A DNA stretch of 33,450 bases from an uncultured Parabacteroides sp. (GTDB lineage: Bacteria > Bacteroidota > Bacteroidia > Bacteroidales > Tannerellaceae): the NCBI GenBank assembly GCA_900770835.1, contig CAAGLQ010000268.1:1-33450 (forward strand), given 5' to 3'. Below the pieces are notes generated by a model. That model was not told the origin of the DNA. It ran no database searches and saw only the letters and a list, made by a program, of their open reading frames with translations. Shown piece after piece: positions 15,296-23,663 of the stretch; the first letter of the stretch is position 1, and the number at the start of each line of letters is the position of its first letter. The position numbers and the translations under genes are program-made.

Positions 15296-17809
15296 TCATT
15301 CTCGCACGATTTGGTGAATGTGTATAGGCTCCTTGCCGATAGTGGTCAGCTCCAAAGAGGAGAATCCCTCAAACATCGCTTTGCTCAGTTTGACGTAACC
15401 GACATTACCTTGGTAGAGAATTTGATTCTCGTCCTCTGCGTTACGACCGATGATGGAAACCAAACTCTCATTGTCGCCAGAAAGGAATAGGCTGATCTGT
15501 TGCACGTCATCGCATTTGATCTGGACCAATTCACCTGGTTTAAGAGACTTGTAGGTGTTCAGGTTCATGTCAAACATCATCAGCTCCTCACGTACATCCG
15601 CATCCGGACGGGTGGTGACCGTGAAGTTCAAGATACGGGTCTCGATTGGCTGATTAGAGGTGTTGCGCATACGTAGGTAGCGTGCTTTCGAGTCAATCGA
15701 GCGTAAGGTGTCACGCGCCTGTGAGGTGTTGGCCTCCTCGATGCGGATCCATTGTTTGCCATCGGCAGACCATTCAAATGCACGACCCTCCACATTGCTC
15801 TTCGGTAGGTTGTAGGCTAACTCCACCGCCTCTTTTTGTACTTCCCAACCGATACCGATGTAGTCGCCCGGTTGCATCTTGAAGACTTCAAAGACCGGTA
15901 CATAACCAATTGTATTGTCTCCTTCTGCAAGTGGTTGGTTCTTTAATTGCTCTACGTTGGTGAAGAGGAACGGCTGGCTGATCTCAACCTCCTCAGGCTT
16001 GGTCTCTTCCGTGGAGAGCAGATTGCGGCTGGTTTGGCGATAGAGATCCATGATAAAAGGATAGAGTACACGTGACCCCGACTTTACCCCTTTGGGCGTA
16101 GCTTTTTGATTGAGCTTTCGGTTGATGTTCCGCATCGTCTCAATGCGTTGAGCGGTCTCCAAATAGAGTTGCCACGTGTACGCTTTATCTTTGCTGTACC
16201 AAGCGTGTGCCATTTGTAAAGCTGAGGTGCCTGCCTTACCTAACGCCTCAAACTGATTGAGCCAAGGTGCGATTTGTTCGACCATACGACGATTATGGTT
16301 CTGTCCGAAGATCATGCTGGGAGAGGCTGTGATCTGTGCGAAGAGTGTGCCCAAGGTGTTGGCCTCCTTCTCTGGGAACTGATTCCGTTTGTATCCCTCC
16401 ATAAGGATTTGGATGGGCGTGACATAACGGGCTGATTCTTCCCTGCGGTAGAGATGTCCGTTGGGCCCTGGGTCGCTGTTGTGCTCACAGAAAGTCTGGA
16501 AAGCCAAGGCTGCCTCTGGCATGATAAAGGCACAAGCGGTTTGCCAAGCCTGGATCGGATCATATTTGCGGATATTCCACGTGTACATACCTACGCCGAA
16601 GATGGCAACCTTGGAAGCCTCCGCATATTCCATCGGGTTGGAGACGAAGCCCATCATCGTGCCGGCGGCCTCTTGATCCAGTCCGTAAGCCGGACCCATC
16701 AGTAGGTGATCTTGGCAATAATCGCTGACAGGGAAGTTCCACCAAATGTAAGCGGGGCGGCGAATGCGTTTGTTCACCCACTCGATACCCTCTTTCGTGA
16801 TGTCAGTCACAACCTTATCTCCGGTCCACATGATTTGGATCGCCGGATCCAGTTGTGCGCCTAAGATATCGAGGTAATCGGTCTTTGCCCACGAGCGGTT
16901 GTATTCGGTCGGGCACATGATCAAAGGCTGTACATCCGGTTTTTGGGTGATGAAGGCTTGGTGGAGGTAGTTCAGCAGGCCGGCCTGTTTCTCCGGACGA
17001 GCGCCTTCGCCAGAAATATCGTCAAAGAAGACGGCGAAAGAGCGTACGCCTAAGTCATACATCTTCTCGAATTTTTCCAGGATATTCAGACTGTCCGTCT
17101 TGTTCCATTGGATGTCCAGTCCCGGATGGATTGCCCACACGAAATTGACCTTGTTTTGTTTAGCCACTTTTGTCAACTCCTTTATTTGGGCAGCCTCCTT
17201 CTCTGGATAGGGCTTGCGCCAATTGGGCGAGCTGTGATAGGGATCATCTTTTGGCCCATAAATATAGGTGTTTAGCTTGATTTGCCCATAGAAGCGTAAT
17301 TGCTCCAGCCGGTCGGCATGGCTCCAGGGTTGTCCATAGAATCCCTCTACCGTGCCACGGAAGAGCACATCGGGATAGTCAGTAATTTCACAAAGCGGCA
17401 GATTGCGTTGGCCATCTTCCACCTTCGCTAATTGCTTCAACGTTTGGGCGGCATAGAAGAGCGAATGATCATCTACGATACCAATCTTAATGCCTTTGCG
17501 TGTGATAGAGAGGGTATAAGCACCAGAGCGTTGCAGTTCCGCTCTTTTGTCTTTCAGCTTTTTGATCTCTAAAGGAAGTGCTTTCCCTGATTGAGCGAAA
17601 GGCACTGCCTCTTTCAAGAGGGCTACGGCATCCGGGTCAGGATTCGTAATCCCTTTTAATACATACCCATACATCGGTGTATAGGTTCCACTTGAAATCG
17701 TAACCTCCTGCGGTTCCGGATAGATACCTAAGGTGAGGTTCTGGCCCCAAGACAAGCCTACGGTTGTCCAACAGAACAGGGCGATCAGGAAAAATCTGCA
17801 TGTATTCAT
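15296..17809 (-). CDS. Secreted GH84 beta-N-acetylglucosaminidase (O-GlcNAcase/NagJ-like)
   Basis: Retaining hexosaminidase using substrate-assisted catalysis, 837 residues. A signal peptide (MNTCRFFLIALFCWTTVGLSWGQ) points to the periplasm or surface. After an N-terminal mixed domain (~24-140) the GH84 barrel starts at FRGTVEGFYGQPWSHADRL. The catalytic aspartate pair is Asp263-Asp264 in VFFDDISG, corresponding to Asp242-Asp243 of Bacteroides thetaiotaomicron BtGH84. YIWWNFPVSDYCQDHLLMGP follows. A helical region and a C-terminal beta-rich part with a carbohydrate-binding look (~620-837) make it about 100 residues longer than BtGH84. It lies 63 bp behind menE on the same strand; no clear promoter is seen there. 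Likely substrates are host or mucin GlcNAc glycans. Confidence 0.93.
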   Translation of the reverse strand: MNTCRFFLIALFCWTTVGLSWGQNLTLGIYPEPQEVTISSGTYTPMYGYVLKGITNPDPDAVALLKEAVPFAQSGKALPLEIKKLKDKRAELQRSGAYTLSITRKGIKIGIVDDHSLFYAAQTLKQLAKVEDGQRNLPLCEITDYPDVLFRGTVEGFYGQPWSHADRLEQLRFYGQIKLNTYIYGPKDDPYHSSPNWRKPYPEKEAAQIKELTKVAKQNKVNFVWAIHPGLDIQWNKTDSLNILEKFEKMYDLGVRSFAVFFDDISGEGARPEKQAGLLNYLHQAFITQKPDVQPLIMCPTEYNRSWAKTDYLDILGAQLDPAIQIMWTGDKVVTDITKEGIEWVNKRIRRPAYIWWNFPVSDYCQDHLLMGPAYGLDQEAAGTMMGFVSNPMEYAEASKVAIFGVGMYTWNIRKYDPIQAWQTACAFIMPEAALAFQTFCEHNSDPGPNGHLYRREESARYVTPIQILMEGYKRNQFPEKEANTLGTLFAQITASPSMIFGQNHNRRMVEQIAPWLNQFEALGKAGTSALQMAHAWYSKDKAYTWQLYLETAQRIETMRNINRKLNQKATPKGVKSGSRVLYPFIMDLYRQTSRNLLSTEETKPEEVEISQPFLFTNVEQLKNQPLAEGDNTIGYVPVFEVFKMQPGDYIGIGWEVQKEAVELAYNLPKSNVEGRAFEWSADGKQWIRIEEANTSQARDTLRSIDSKARYLRMRNTSNQPIETRILNFTVTTRPDADVREELMMFDMNLNTYKSLKPGELVQIKCDDVQQISLFLSGDNESLVSIIGRNAEDENQILYQGNVGYVKLSKAMFEGFSSLELTTIGKEPIHIHQIVRE

Positions 17810-17872
17810 AGCGCATGATTGTTAAAATAGTTAACGTGACTAAGGTAGGCATAATCATTCAAATAGCGTGCA

Positions 17873-18973
17873 TCATTCCGCCTCTTTTTGCAATTGAGCG
17901 GCTAAACTTCGGCAAGCGGGGCGATTGATCTTTCCTGTTTCAGTCAGGGGGATCTCTTTGATATAAAAAATAGCCTTTGGACGTTGGTATTTGGGCAGAA
18001 TGTCCAAACAATCGGGTGCTAAGGTATCCCCGGCGAATAGAAGGATGATCCGTTCGCCAAATTTAGGATCAGGGAGAGAGGTGATGGCAAAAGGTCGGGG
18101 AAGGATAGTCTTTAGTCTCTGCTCGACCTCTTCAATCTGAACTTTGATGCCTCCGGTATTGATGATGTTATCTTTTCGGCCTAAGATTGTAAAACTTCCG
18201 TCAGGATAGAGGCAAGCCACATCGTTGGTGACTAACGGCTGGTCGCAAACCAACGGAGCCTCGATGCACAGTGTCTCTGCCTCTGACAGGGAGACCCGTA
18301 CACCCTCGAGTGGCCTGTAGTGAGGGGAAGCATGTTTGCCGTTCAAGCGTCGTAAAGCGATGTGAGAGAGTGTTTCCGTCATGCCATAGGTGGAATAGAT
18401 GCCACCAGGATATTTACTGATTGCCTGTTCTATTGTGGTGTCAATAGCGCCTCCACCAATCAGCAGCTGTTTGATGCCCATTAACTTGACCTGTTCCTCC
18501 TTGCGCTGTAAACTGTTGTAGATTTGCAGGGGAATCATGGCGGCAAAGGTCGGGGAGCTATCGACATGGGCCAATGGATGACCGGATGGTACGGCTAATC
18601 GTAGATCTAACTGGGCAACTAATGCCCGTACGACGACCATCTTCCCAGCTATGTAGCGTAAAGGCATACAGAGTAGGGCGCTGTCTCCTGTTTTCAATTC
18701 CAAGAAGCGGCAGGTCATCTGTGCGCTCTGTATCATCTGCATTTTTCGCACACAGAGTGCTTTGGGTACGCCAGTTGATCCAGAGGTATAGACTGTTAGC
18801 GTAGGAGATGGATCAAACCATTCTTGCAGGAAGGTTTTCAGATCTTCCACAAAACGCTTCATCTCCGGCGTACTATCTGACACGGAGATGTGGGTGATCT
18901 CGGCTGCTGTGTAGGTCACTCCCTCCACTGTAATCCGTTGCAGGGAACGCTCCGGTTGATAGGTTGGGTTCAT
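17873..18973 (-). CDS. menE: O-succinylbenzoate-CoA ligase MenE
   Basis: Activates o-succinylbenzoate to its CoA thioester in menaquinone synthesis through an AMP intermediate. The adenylate-forming motifs are there: TVYTSGSTGVPKAL at ~60-73 (P-loop), STYGMTETLSHIALR in the middle, ILGRKDNIINTGGIKVQIEEVE and the late catalytic Lys in LTETGKINR. At 366 residues it is much shorter than E. coli MenE (~450) because the N-terminal subdomain is reduced, as in other Bacteroidetes. Its ATG overlaps the menC stop by 4 bp (ATGA). It is the last men gene of the operon; GH84 follows after 63 bp. Confidence 0.93.
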   Translation of the reverse strand: MNPTYQPERSLQRITVEGVTYTAAEITHISVSDSTPEMKRFVEDLKTFLQEWFDPSPTLTVYTSGSTGVPKALCVRKMQMIQSAQMTCRFLELKTGDSALLCMPLRYIAGKMVVVRALVAQLDLRLAVPSGHPLAHVDSSPTFAAMIPLQIYNSLQRKEEQVKLMGIKQLLIGGGAIDTTIEQAISKYPGGIYSTYGMTETLSHIALRRLNGKHASPHYRPLEGVRVSLSEAETLCIEAPLVCDQPLVTNDVACLYPDGSFTILGRKDNIINTGGIKVQIEEVEQRLKTILPRPFAITSLPDPKFGERIILLFAGDTLAPDCLDILPKYQRPKAIFYIKEIPLTETGKINRPACRSLAAQLQKEAE

Positions 18974-20055
18974 CGGGTGAAAGTTTCTACGGTTGGGAAA
19001 GTTCCATTGGGATCAAACCAGAGACAACCTTGCCGAATCTGAAGAGGCATGTCAATGTTGTCTGTAAAGAGCATACCCGTTCCCAATCCTTGGGGAAGAG
19101 TTGGTTTCATTTGCGCAGTCCATTGGGCTATCGCATTAAGGCCAATGTTACTTTCCAAAGCGGAAGTGACCCACCAGCGTTCCTCTTTCGGCTCGTTGTT
19201 GAGTAGTTGCATCAAACAGATCCATTCTGCGCAGCCTCCAATACCACCGTGGAGCGAAGGCTTCAAAATAATGTAATGTGGTTTGATGGTTTGCAAAAGG
19301 ATCTGTTTCTCCTCTTTGGTGTGGATACCAATCAATTCCTCATCCAATGCGATGGGAATCGGACTCTCATGTACTAAATAGGCCATCCTATCCCATTGAC
19401 CGGCAGCAATTGGTTGCTCGATCGAATGGATGTTCCATTCAGAGAGGCGTTTGAGTTTCTCTAAAGCCTCGTTGGGCGAGAAGGCACCATTCGCATCTAC
19501 TCGCAACTCGATGTCTTGGTAGGAAAACTCTCGTCGGATTCGTTTGAGTAACATGAGCTCCTGCTCAAAGTCGATATTCCCGATTTTGATCTTAATGCAC
19601 CGAAAACCGGCCGCTAACTTTTCCTCAATCTGTTTGAGCATAAATGGATATTGGCCCATCCAGATTAATCCATTGATGGAGATACCGACCTTGCCATTGC
19701 CAAATGGGTTGTTCTCTTGCCAGGCACCTTGTCGCTGAAGTTGTCTCAATCCAGTCTCGAAAGCAAAAAGCAGGGAGGAGTGGGGCGTGATCTCCTGTAA
19801 CTGGATCTGCCGAAGACTGTCAACCGCCTCCAGTTTTTGTGTGGCCATCAAAATCTCGTTTTCAAATGTAGAGGTCAGCTCCGGACTCAAACCGGGAAGT
19901 GGAGCGCACTCGCCGATGCCAAATTGTCCGGGCAGTAAGGGAGAGCGAAAGAGCAGATACCATACTTTTCGTTGCAAGAGCACACCCCGTGAGGTACCGG
20001 CCGGACGCTTGAAATGAAGCGTCCGGGGGATAATCTTAATGGTCAGCGGTTTCAT
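18970..20055 (-). CDS. menC: o-Succinylbenzoate synthase MenC
   Basis: Enolase-superfamily dehydratase turning SHCHC into o-succinylbenzoate, 361 residues. The barrel carries the expected residues: Lys155/Lys157 in CIKIKIG, metal ligands Asp187 in RVDANGAFS, Glu213 in SIEQPI and Asp238 in IALDEELIG, and Lys265 in YIILKPSLHGG. The capping domain lies in the first ~120 residues. Placement between menB and menE removes doubt between MenC and dipeptide epimerases, which share the fold. It starts 3 bp after the menB stop and overlaps menE by 4 bp. Confidence 0.93.
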   Translation of the reverse strand: MKPLTIKIIPRTLHFKRPAGTSRGVLLQRKVWYLLFRSPLLPGQFGIGECAPLPGLSPELTSTFENEILMATQKLEAVDSLRQIQLQEITPHSSLLFAFETGLRQLQRQGAWQENNPFGNGKVGISINGLIWMGQYPFMLKQIEEKLAAGFRCIKIKIGNIDFEQELMLLKRIRREFSYQDIELRVDANGAFSPNEALEKLKRLSEWNIHSIEQPIAAGQWDRMAYLVHESPIPIALDEELIGIHTKEEKQILLQTIKPHYIILKPSLHGGIGGCAEWICLMQLLNNEPKEERWWVTSALESNIGLNAIAQWTAQMKPTLPQGLGTGMLFTDNIDMPLQIRQGCLWFDPNGTFPTVETFTR

Positions 20056-20058
20056 TTA

Positions 20059-20883
20059 TCAAGGGAATTTGGGATAATCTTCAAAACGAGGACGACGTTT
20101 CTCCAAAAAGGCTTTACCGCCCTCCTGTGCCTCATCGGTCATGTAGTAAAGCATTGTAGCGTCACCCGCCAATTCTTGGATACCGGCCTGTCCATCCAGT
20201 TCGGCATTCAACCCGGCCTTGATCATGCGCAGTGCCAATGGGCTGAGCTGCATCATCTCTTCGGCCCACGCTACATACTCATCCTCTAGTTGTGCTAAAG
20301 GTACGACTTTGTTAACCATGCCCATCTGAAGTGCCTCTTGGGCATTGTACTTCCGGCAAAGGAACCAGATCTCACGTGCTTTCTTTTGGCCAACGATGCG
20401 TGCTAAATAAGAGGAGCCAAAGCCAGCGTCGAAGCTACCCACACGAGGGCCTGTTTGGCCGAAGATAGCGTTCTCTGAAGCAATCGTCAGGTCACAGACA
20501 ACATGCAACACGTGGCCTCCACCGATAGCGAACCCATTTACCGCAGCGATTACCGGTTTTGGGAGTGAACGGATTTGTTTTTGTACGTCCAGCACATTGA
20601 GACGGGGAACACCATCCTTGCCAACATAGCCACCACGTCCCTTGACGTGCATATCGCCACCTGCGCAAAAAGCGGTTTCTCCTGTGCCGGTCAAGACAAC
20701 GACATTGATGTCCGGTCGTTCACGGCAGATGTAAAGTGCATCGCTCATCTCGGTGGTGGTGGTAGGGGTAAAGGCGTTGCGATACCGCTCTCTATTGATC
20801 GTGATGCGGGCAATGCCTTTGTAGAAATCGAATAAAATCTCCTCGTATTGTTTAATGGGTGTCCATTCTCTATGTGTTGTCAT
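20059..20883 (-). CDS. menB: 1,4-Dihydroxy-2-naphthoyl-CoA synthase MenB
   Basis: Crotonase-family ring-closing enzyme (o-succinylbenzoyl-CoA to DHNA-CoA), 274 residues. Landmarks: AFCAGGDMHVKG (~71-82) and NGFAIGGGHVLHVVCDLTIAS (116-136) form the oxyanion hole. FGQTGPRVGSFDAGFGSSYLARIVG (141-165) holds Gly145, Ser150 and Asp152. Glycine in QTGPRVGSF, where type II enzymes have Asp (QTDADVGSF), marks a type I, bicarbonate-dependent MenB as in E. coli. The ATG overlaps the menD stop (ATGA), so translation is coupled. Confidence 0.95.
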   Translation of the reverse strand: MTTHREWTPIKQYEEILFDFYKGIARITINRERYRNAFTPTTTTEMSDALYICRERPDINVVVLTGTGETAFCAGGDMHVKGRGGYVGKDGVPRLNVLDVQKQIRSLPKPVIAAVNGFAIGGGHVLHVVCDLTIASENAIFGQTGPRVGSFDAGFGSSYLARIVGQKKAREIWFLCRKYNAQEALQMGMVNKVVPLAQLEDEYVAWAEEMMQLSPLALRMIKAGLNAELDGQAGIQELAGDATMLYYMTDEAQEGGKAFLEKRRPRFEDYPKFP

Positions 20884-22559
20884 TGTGCAAAACTGTTTTT
20901 AAGTTGATGATAATAGGCTTTCAATAATTCTATGTCGTGAGTGGCATCCGTGAATACCTCGATCAGCATGGGCTGTGTAGAGGCTGTCTCTGTTTGGGTA
21001 AACGGAGGCAGCGCAGCGGCTAACTCCTCGGCGTTACGTACAGATTGGTAGTGGAAGCCTCGCTCCTCCGCCCAACCTTTGGCGGAGGTTTGGTGTTTAC
21101 CCGTCACGAGCTGATGGGCTTTCTCGGAGAGCTGTAGGCTTGGCAGGGAGTGGAAGATCTCACCACCGTCATTATTTAACAACATGATGCGCAGATTCGG
21201 TCGTAGGTTACGGTTCCATAAGGCATTCATGTCGTAGAAGAAGCTGAGGTCACCCAGCACTACGAAGTTGAGGCGAGCGGAGGCCAAGGCATATCCCATT
21301 GCTGTGGAAAGCGATCCCTCAATGCCATTCACACCACGGTTACAGCAAACCTCTACGCTATCGGGCAGGGTGTAGAGCTGTGCGTAACGTACCGCCGAAC
21401 TATTGGCTAAATGCAGGGCGGATTCGGCGGGTAGGGCATGGAGTAATGCGCCGATTGCTGCCATCTCAGAATAATCAAATTGGGGCTCTGGAATCTGTTT
21501 GGAACGATACTCCCAACCTTTCGGATACTCCACCTGGCGATTCTCCAACAGGTAGGCGATCTTCTCCAAGAACTCGAAAGGATCTATCTCGATGACAGTG
21601 GTCAGGCAGCCGAAGATGTCGACCACCTCACCGTTGAGCGAAACATGCCAATGCTCCTTGGGAGGATGATTTCGTAAATAGGTCTTTAACCGTTTGGAGA
21701 CGATATGTCCACCGTAGGTGATCACCAACTCCGGCTTTAGCTGCTCTTGCTCCGCTTCGGAAAGTGCGTACAGCAAAGCGTCGAAATTCTTGATAGGCAA
21801 TCCCGGCACGATGCGGTTCCCGATGTGCTCGGTCAACCAGGTGAAATGTTTGTAGAGTAATTTGCAGATCTTCTTCTCGAAGAGGTAGATCAAGCTCATC
21901 TGCCCGGCTATCACCATCCGTTTGCTATACCCGTTCAAACGAGCGATCAACTCATCGTATTGACGGTCATACACGTTCAATCCTTGGTAACGGGTAATCA
22001 CTCGTACCTCGGGTAGCTTCTCTGTGGTGAATTGGAAGAGTGGCTCAGCGATGGGCACGTTAATGTGCACCGGGCCTTTCCCGTGGTGATGTAGGGCCAA
22101 TAGGGCTTCATTGATCAATCGGTTGCAATACCATTCCTCTTCCTCTGTATGGATCTCGGGTAACTGTACGGAGCTTTTAACTAACGAGCCGAATACGCTC
22201 GGTTGCGGCAGGATCTGTCCATCCATCTGTCCGATCCATGCGGCTGGTCGATCGGCGGAGATAACCACCAAAGGCACCTGCTGGTAGAAGGCTTCCGCTA
22301 CAGCGGGATGGATATTCAGCAAAGCGGAGCCAGAGGTACAACAGATAGCGGCGGGCTTTCCCCCATGTAGGGCTAATCCCAAAGCAAAAAAAGCACCACT
22401 TCGCTCATCGGTGATCGCATGGCACTGGAAGAATTCCTCTTCACTTAACGCCTGTAAGATGGGCGTGTTACGGCTACCTGGGCAGCAGACGATGTTGCGT
22501 ACACCATGCGCCTTCAGGAGCGCCACTAATTGTAGAATATTTCTTTTGTCACTAAACAC
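20880..22559 (-). CDS. menD: SEPHCHC synthase MenD
   Basis: Thiamine-diphosphate enzyme joining isochorismate and 2-oxoglutarate to SEPHCHC, 559 residues, the normal length. The start MFSDKRNILQLVALLKAHGVRNIVCCPGSRNTP and ITDERSGAFFALGLAL are typical of MenD, and the ThDP/Mg region is NRGVNGIEGSLSTAMGYALA with VVLGDLSFFYDMNALWN. The start codon is GTG at 22559-22557: an in-frame TAA lies only two codons upstream and no ATG is available, so GTG is the only start that keeps the conserved N-terminus. It begins 21 bp after the menF stop and overlaps menB by 4 bp. Confidence 0.95.
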   Translation of the reverse strand: MFSDKRNILQLVALLKAHGVRNIVCCPGSRNTPILQALSEEEFFQCHAITDERSGAFFALGLALHGGKPAAICCTSGSALLNIHPAVAEAFYQQVPLVVISADRPAAWIGQMDGQILPQPSVFGSLVKSSVQLPEIHTEEEEWYCNRLINEALLALHHHGKGPVHINVPIAEPLFQFTTEKLPEVRVITRYQGLNVYDRQYDELIARLNGYSKRMVIAGQMSLIYLFEKKICKLLYKHFTWLTEHIGNRIVPGLPIKNFDALLYALSEAEQEQLKPELVITYGGHIVSKRLKTYLRNHPPKEHWHVSLNGEVVDIFGCLTTVIEIDPFEFLEKIAYLLENRQVEYPKGWEYRSKQIPEPQFDYSEMAAIGALLHALPAESALHLANSSAVRYAQLYTLPDSVEVCCNRGVNGIEGSLSTAMGYALASARLNFVVLGDLSFFYDMNALWNRNLRPNLRIMLLNNDGGEIFHSLPSLQLSEKAHQLVTGKHQTSAKGWAEERGFHYQSVRNAEELAAALPPFTQTETASTQPMLIEVFTDATHDIELLKAYYHQLKNSFAQ

Positions 22560-22580
22560 CTGTTATCTGAATTTCAAAGT

Positions 22581-23663
22581 TTAACATGTTGGATGAAGCA
22601 ATCGGCGCATCGTGTCCAATTTGATCTCAGTCTCCTGCCATTCCTCGGCCAGTTGTGAGGCTTCCAATAGACCACCTCCAGCATACAGCTCGAAATGCGT
22701 GGGCTTGATTTGCATACAACGCAGGTTGACATAGAGATCGCTATGCCCTTGCGGGTCGAGCCAGCCGATAAAGCCGGAATAGTAGGTGCGATCATATCCC
22801 TCCTCTGCTTGGATGAAACGCAATGCCCATGCTTTGGGCAATCCACAGACAGCAGGTGTGGGATGCAGTCGCTCCAATAGCTCGCCAATCTGTGAAGGAT
22901 CGGGCAAAGAGAAGAAGAAATCGCTCTTTAGGTGGCAGACCTCTCCCGCACGAACAGGGTAGGGACCCTGCTCGTCTCCCTCGATACCTAAGACTCGCAG
23001 TTGATCAAGGATGTATTGCGCTACTAAACGTTGCTCTTGCCGGTTTTTAGGATTCCATTGTTCCTCCACCTTCCCGTCACGCAAAGGTTGTGTCCCGGCT
23101 AAGGCTACGGTGTGCCAGTTGTGTTGTTCGCCGGAAAGTAGGATCTCTGGGGTGCTACCCATCCAGGTGCCCGTCTGTGGCGTATGGCAGAGATAGACAA
23201 ACGAACGGATATAACGGGACACAGCTGCTAAGAAACTTTTCCCCACGGAGAATCCTGCCTGCTTTAGCACCAATTGCTTGCGTGAGAGCACCAATTTGCG
23301 ATCTGGATGGTGAAGCAAGGGTTGGGTAAACAGGGTAAAGCGTTGGGCATAATCAGCCTCCGGTGTCGGAAATGTGTGCTTCACGGAGGATGCTTTCTTC
23401 TCGTTCGCTTCGCTCGGAGCTGGAACAGCCCATTCTCCCTGCTCATCCGGCTCCAATACCACGATGGGATGCGCCTCACTCTGTTGGAAAGGAGCCATCA
23501 CAAAGCCTCGCATCCCTTTCAGTTCGGTGATAGCCGATAACTCATGCGGGCAACCTTGCCGCTGAAGGGCATAGTGAATTTGCTGTTCTCCTGGCCCAAT
23601 CCATGCGGCGAAGGCGTGGCCCGCTGCGATATGATTGTCGATTGTTTGGTCTATAAAATCCAT
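22581..23663 (-). CDS. menF: Isochorismate synthase MenF
   Basis: Chorismate-utilising enzyme giving isochorismate for menaquinone, 360 residues from the ATG at 23663. The chorismate-binding fold shows in TPEILLSGEQHNWHTVALAGTQP, EQRLVAQYILDQLR, KSDFFFSLPD, LHPTPAVCGLPKAWALRFIQ and YYSGFIGWLDPQGHSDLYVNLRCMQI. The frame is open for 27 more codons upstream, but that part overlaps the preceding gene. The chosen ATG overlaps its stop by one base (TAATG) and gives the natural start MDFIDQTIDNH. It could be confused with EntC/PchA, but the men operon settles it. Confidence 0.93.
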   Translation of the reverse strand: MDFIDQTIDNHIAAGHAFAAWIGPGEQQIHYALQRQGCPHELSAITELKGMRGFVMAPFQQSEAHPIVVLEPDEQGEWAVPAPSEANEKKASSVKHTFPTPEADYAQRFTLFTQPLLHHPDRKLVLSRKQLVLKQAGFSVGKSFLAAVSRYIRSFVYLCHTPQTGTWMGSTPEILLSGEQHNWHTVALAGTQPLRDGKVEEQWNPKNRQEQRLVAQYILDQLRVLGIEGDEQGPYPVRAGEVCHLKSDFFFSLPDPSQIGELLERLHPTPAVCGLPKAWALRFIQAEEGYDRTYYSGFIGWLDPQGHSDLYVNLRCMQIKPTHFELYAGGGLLEASQLAEEWQETEIKLDTMRRLLHPTC

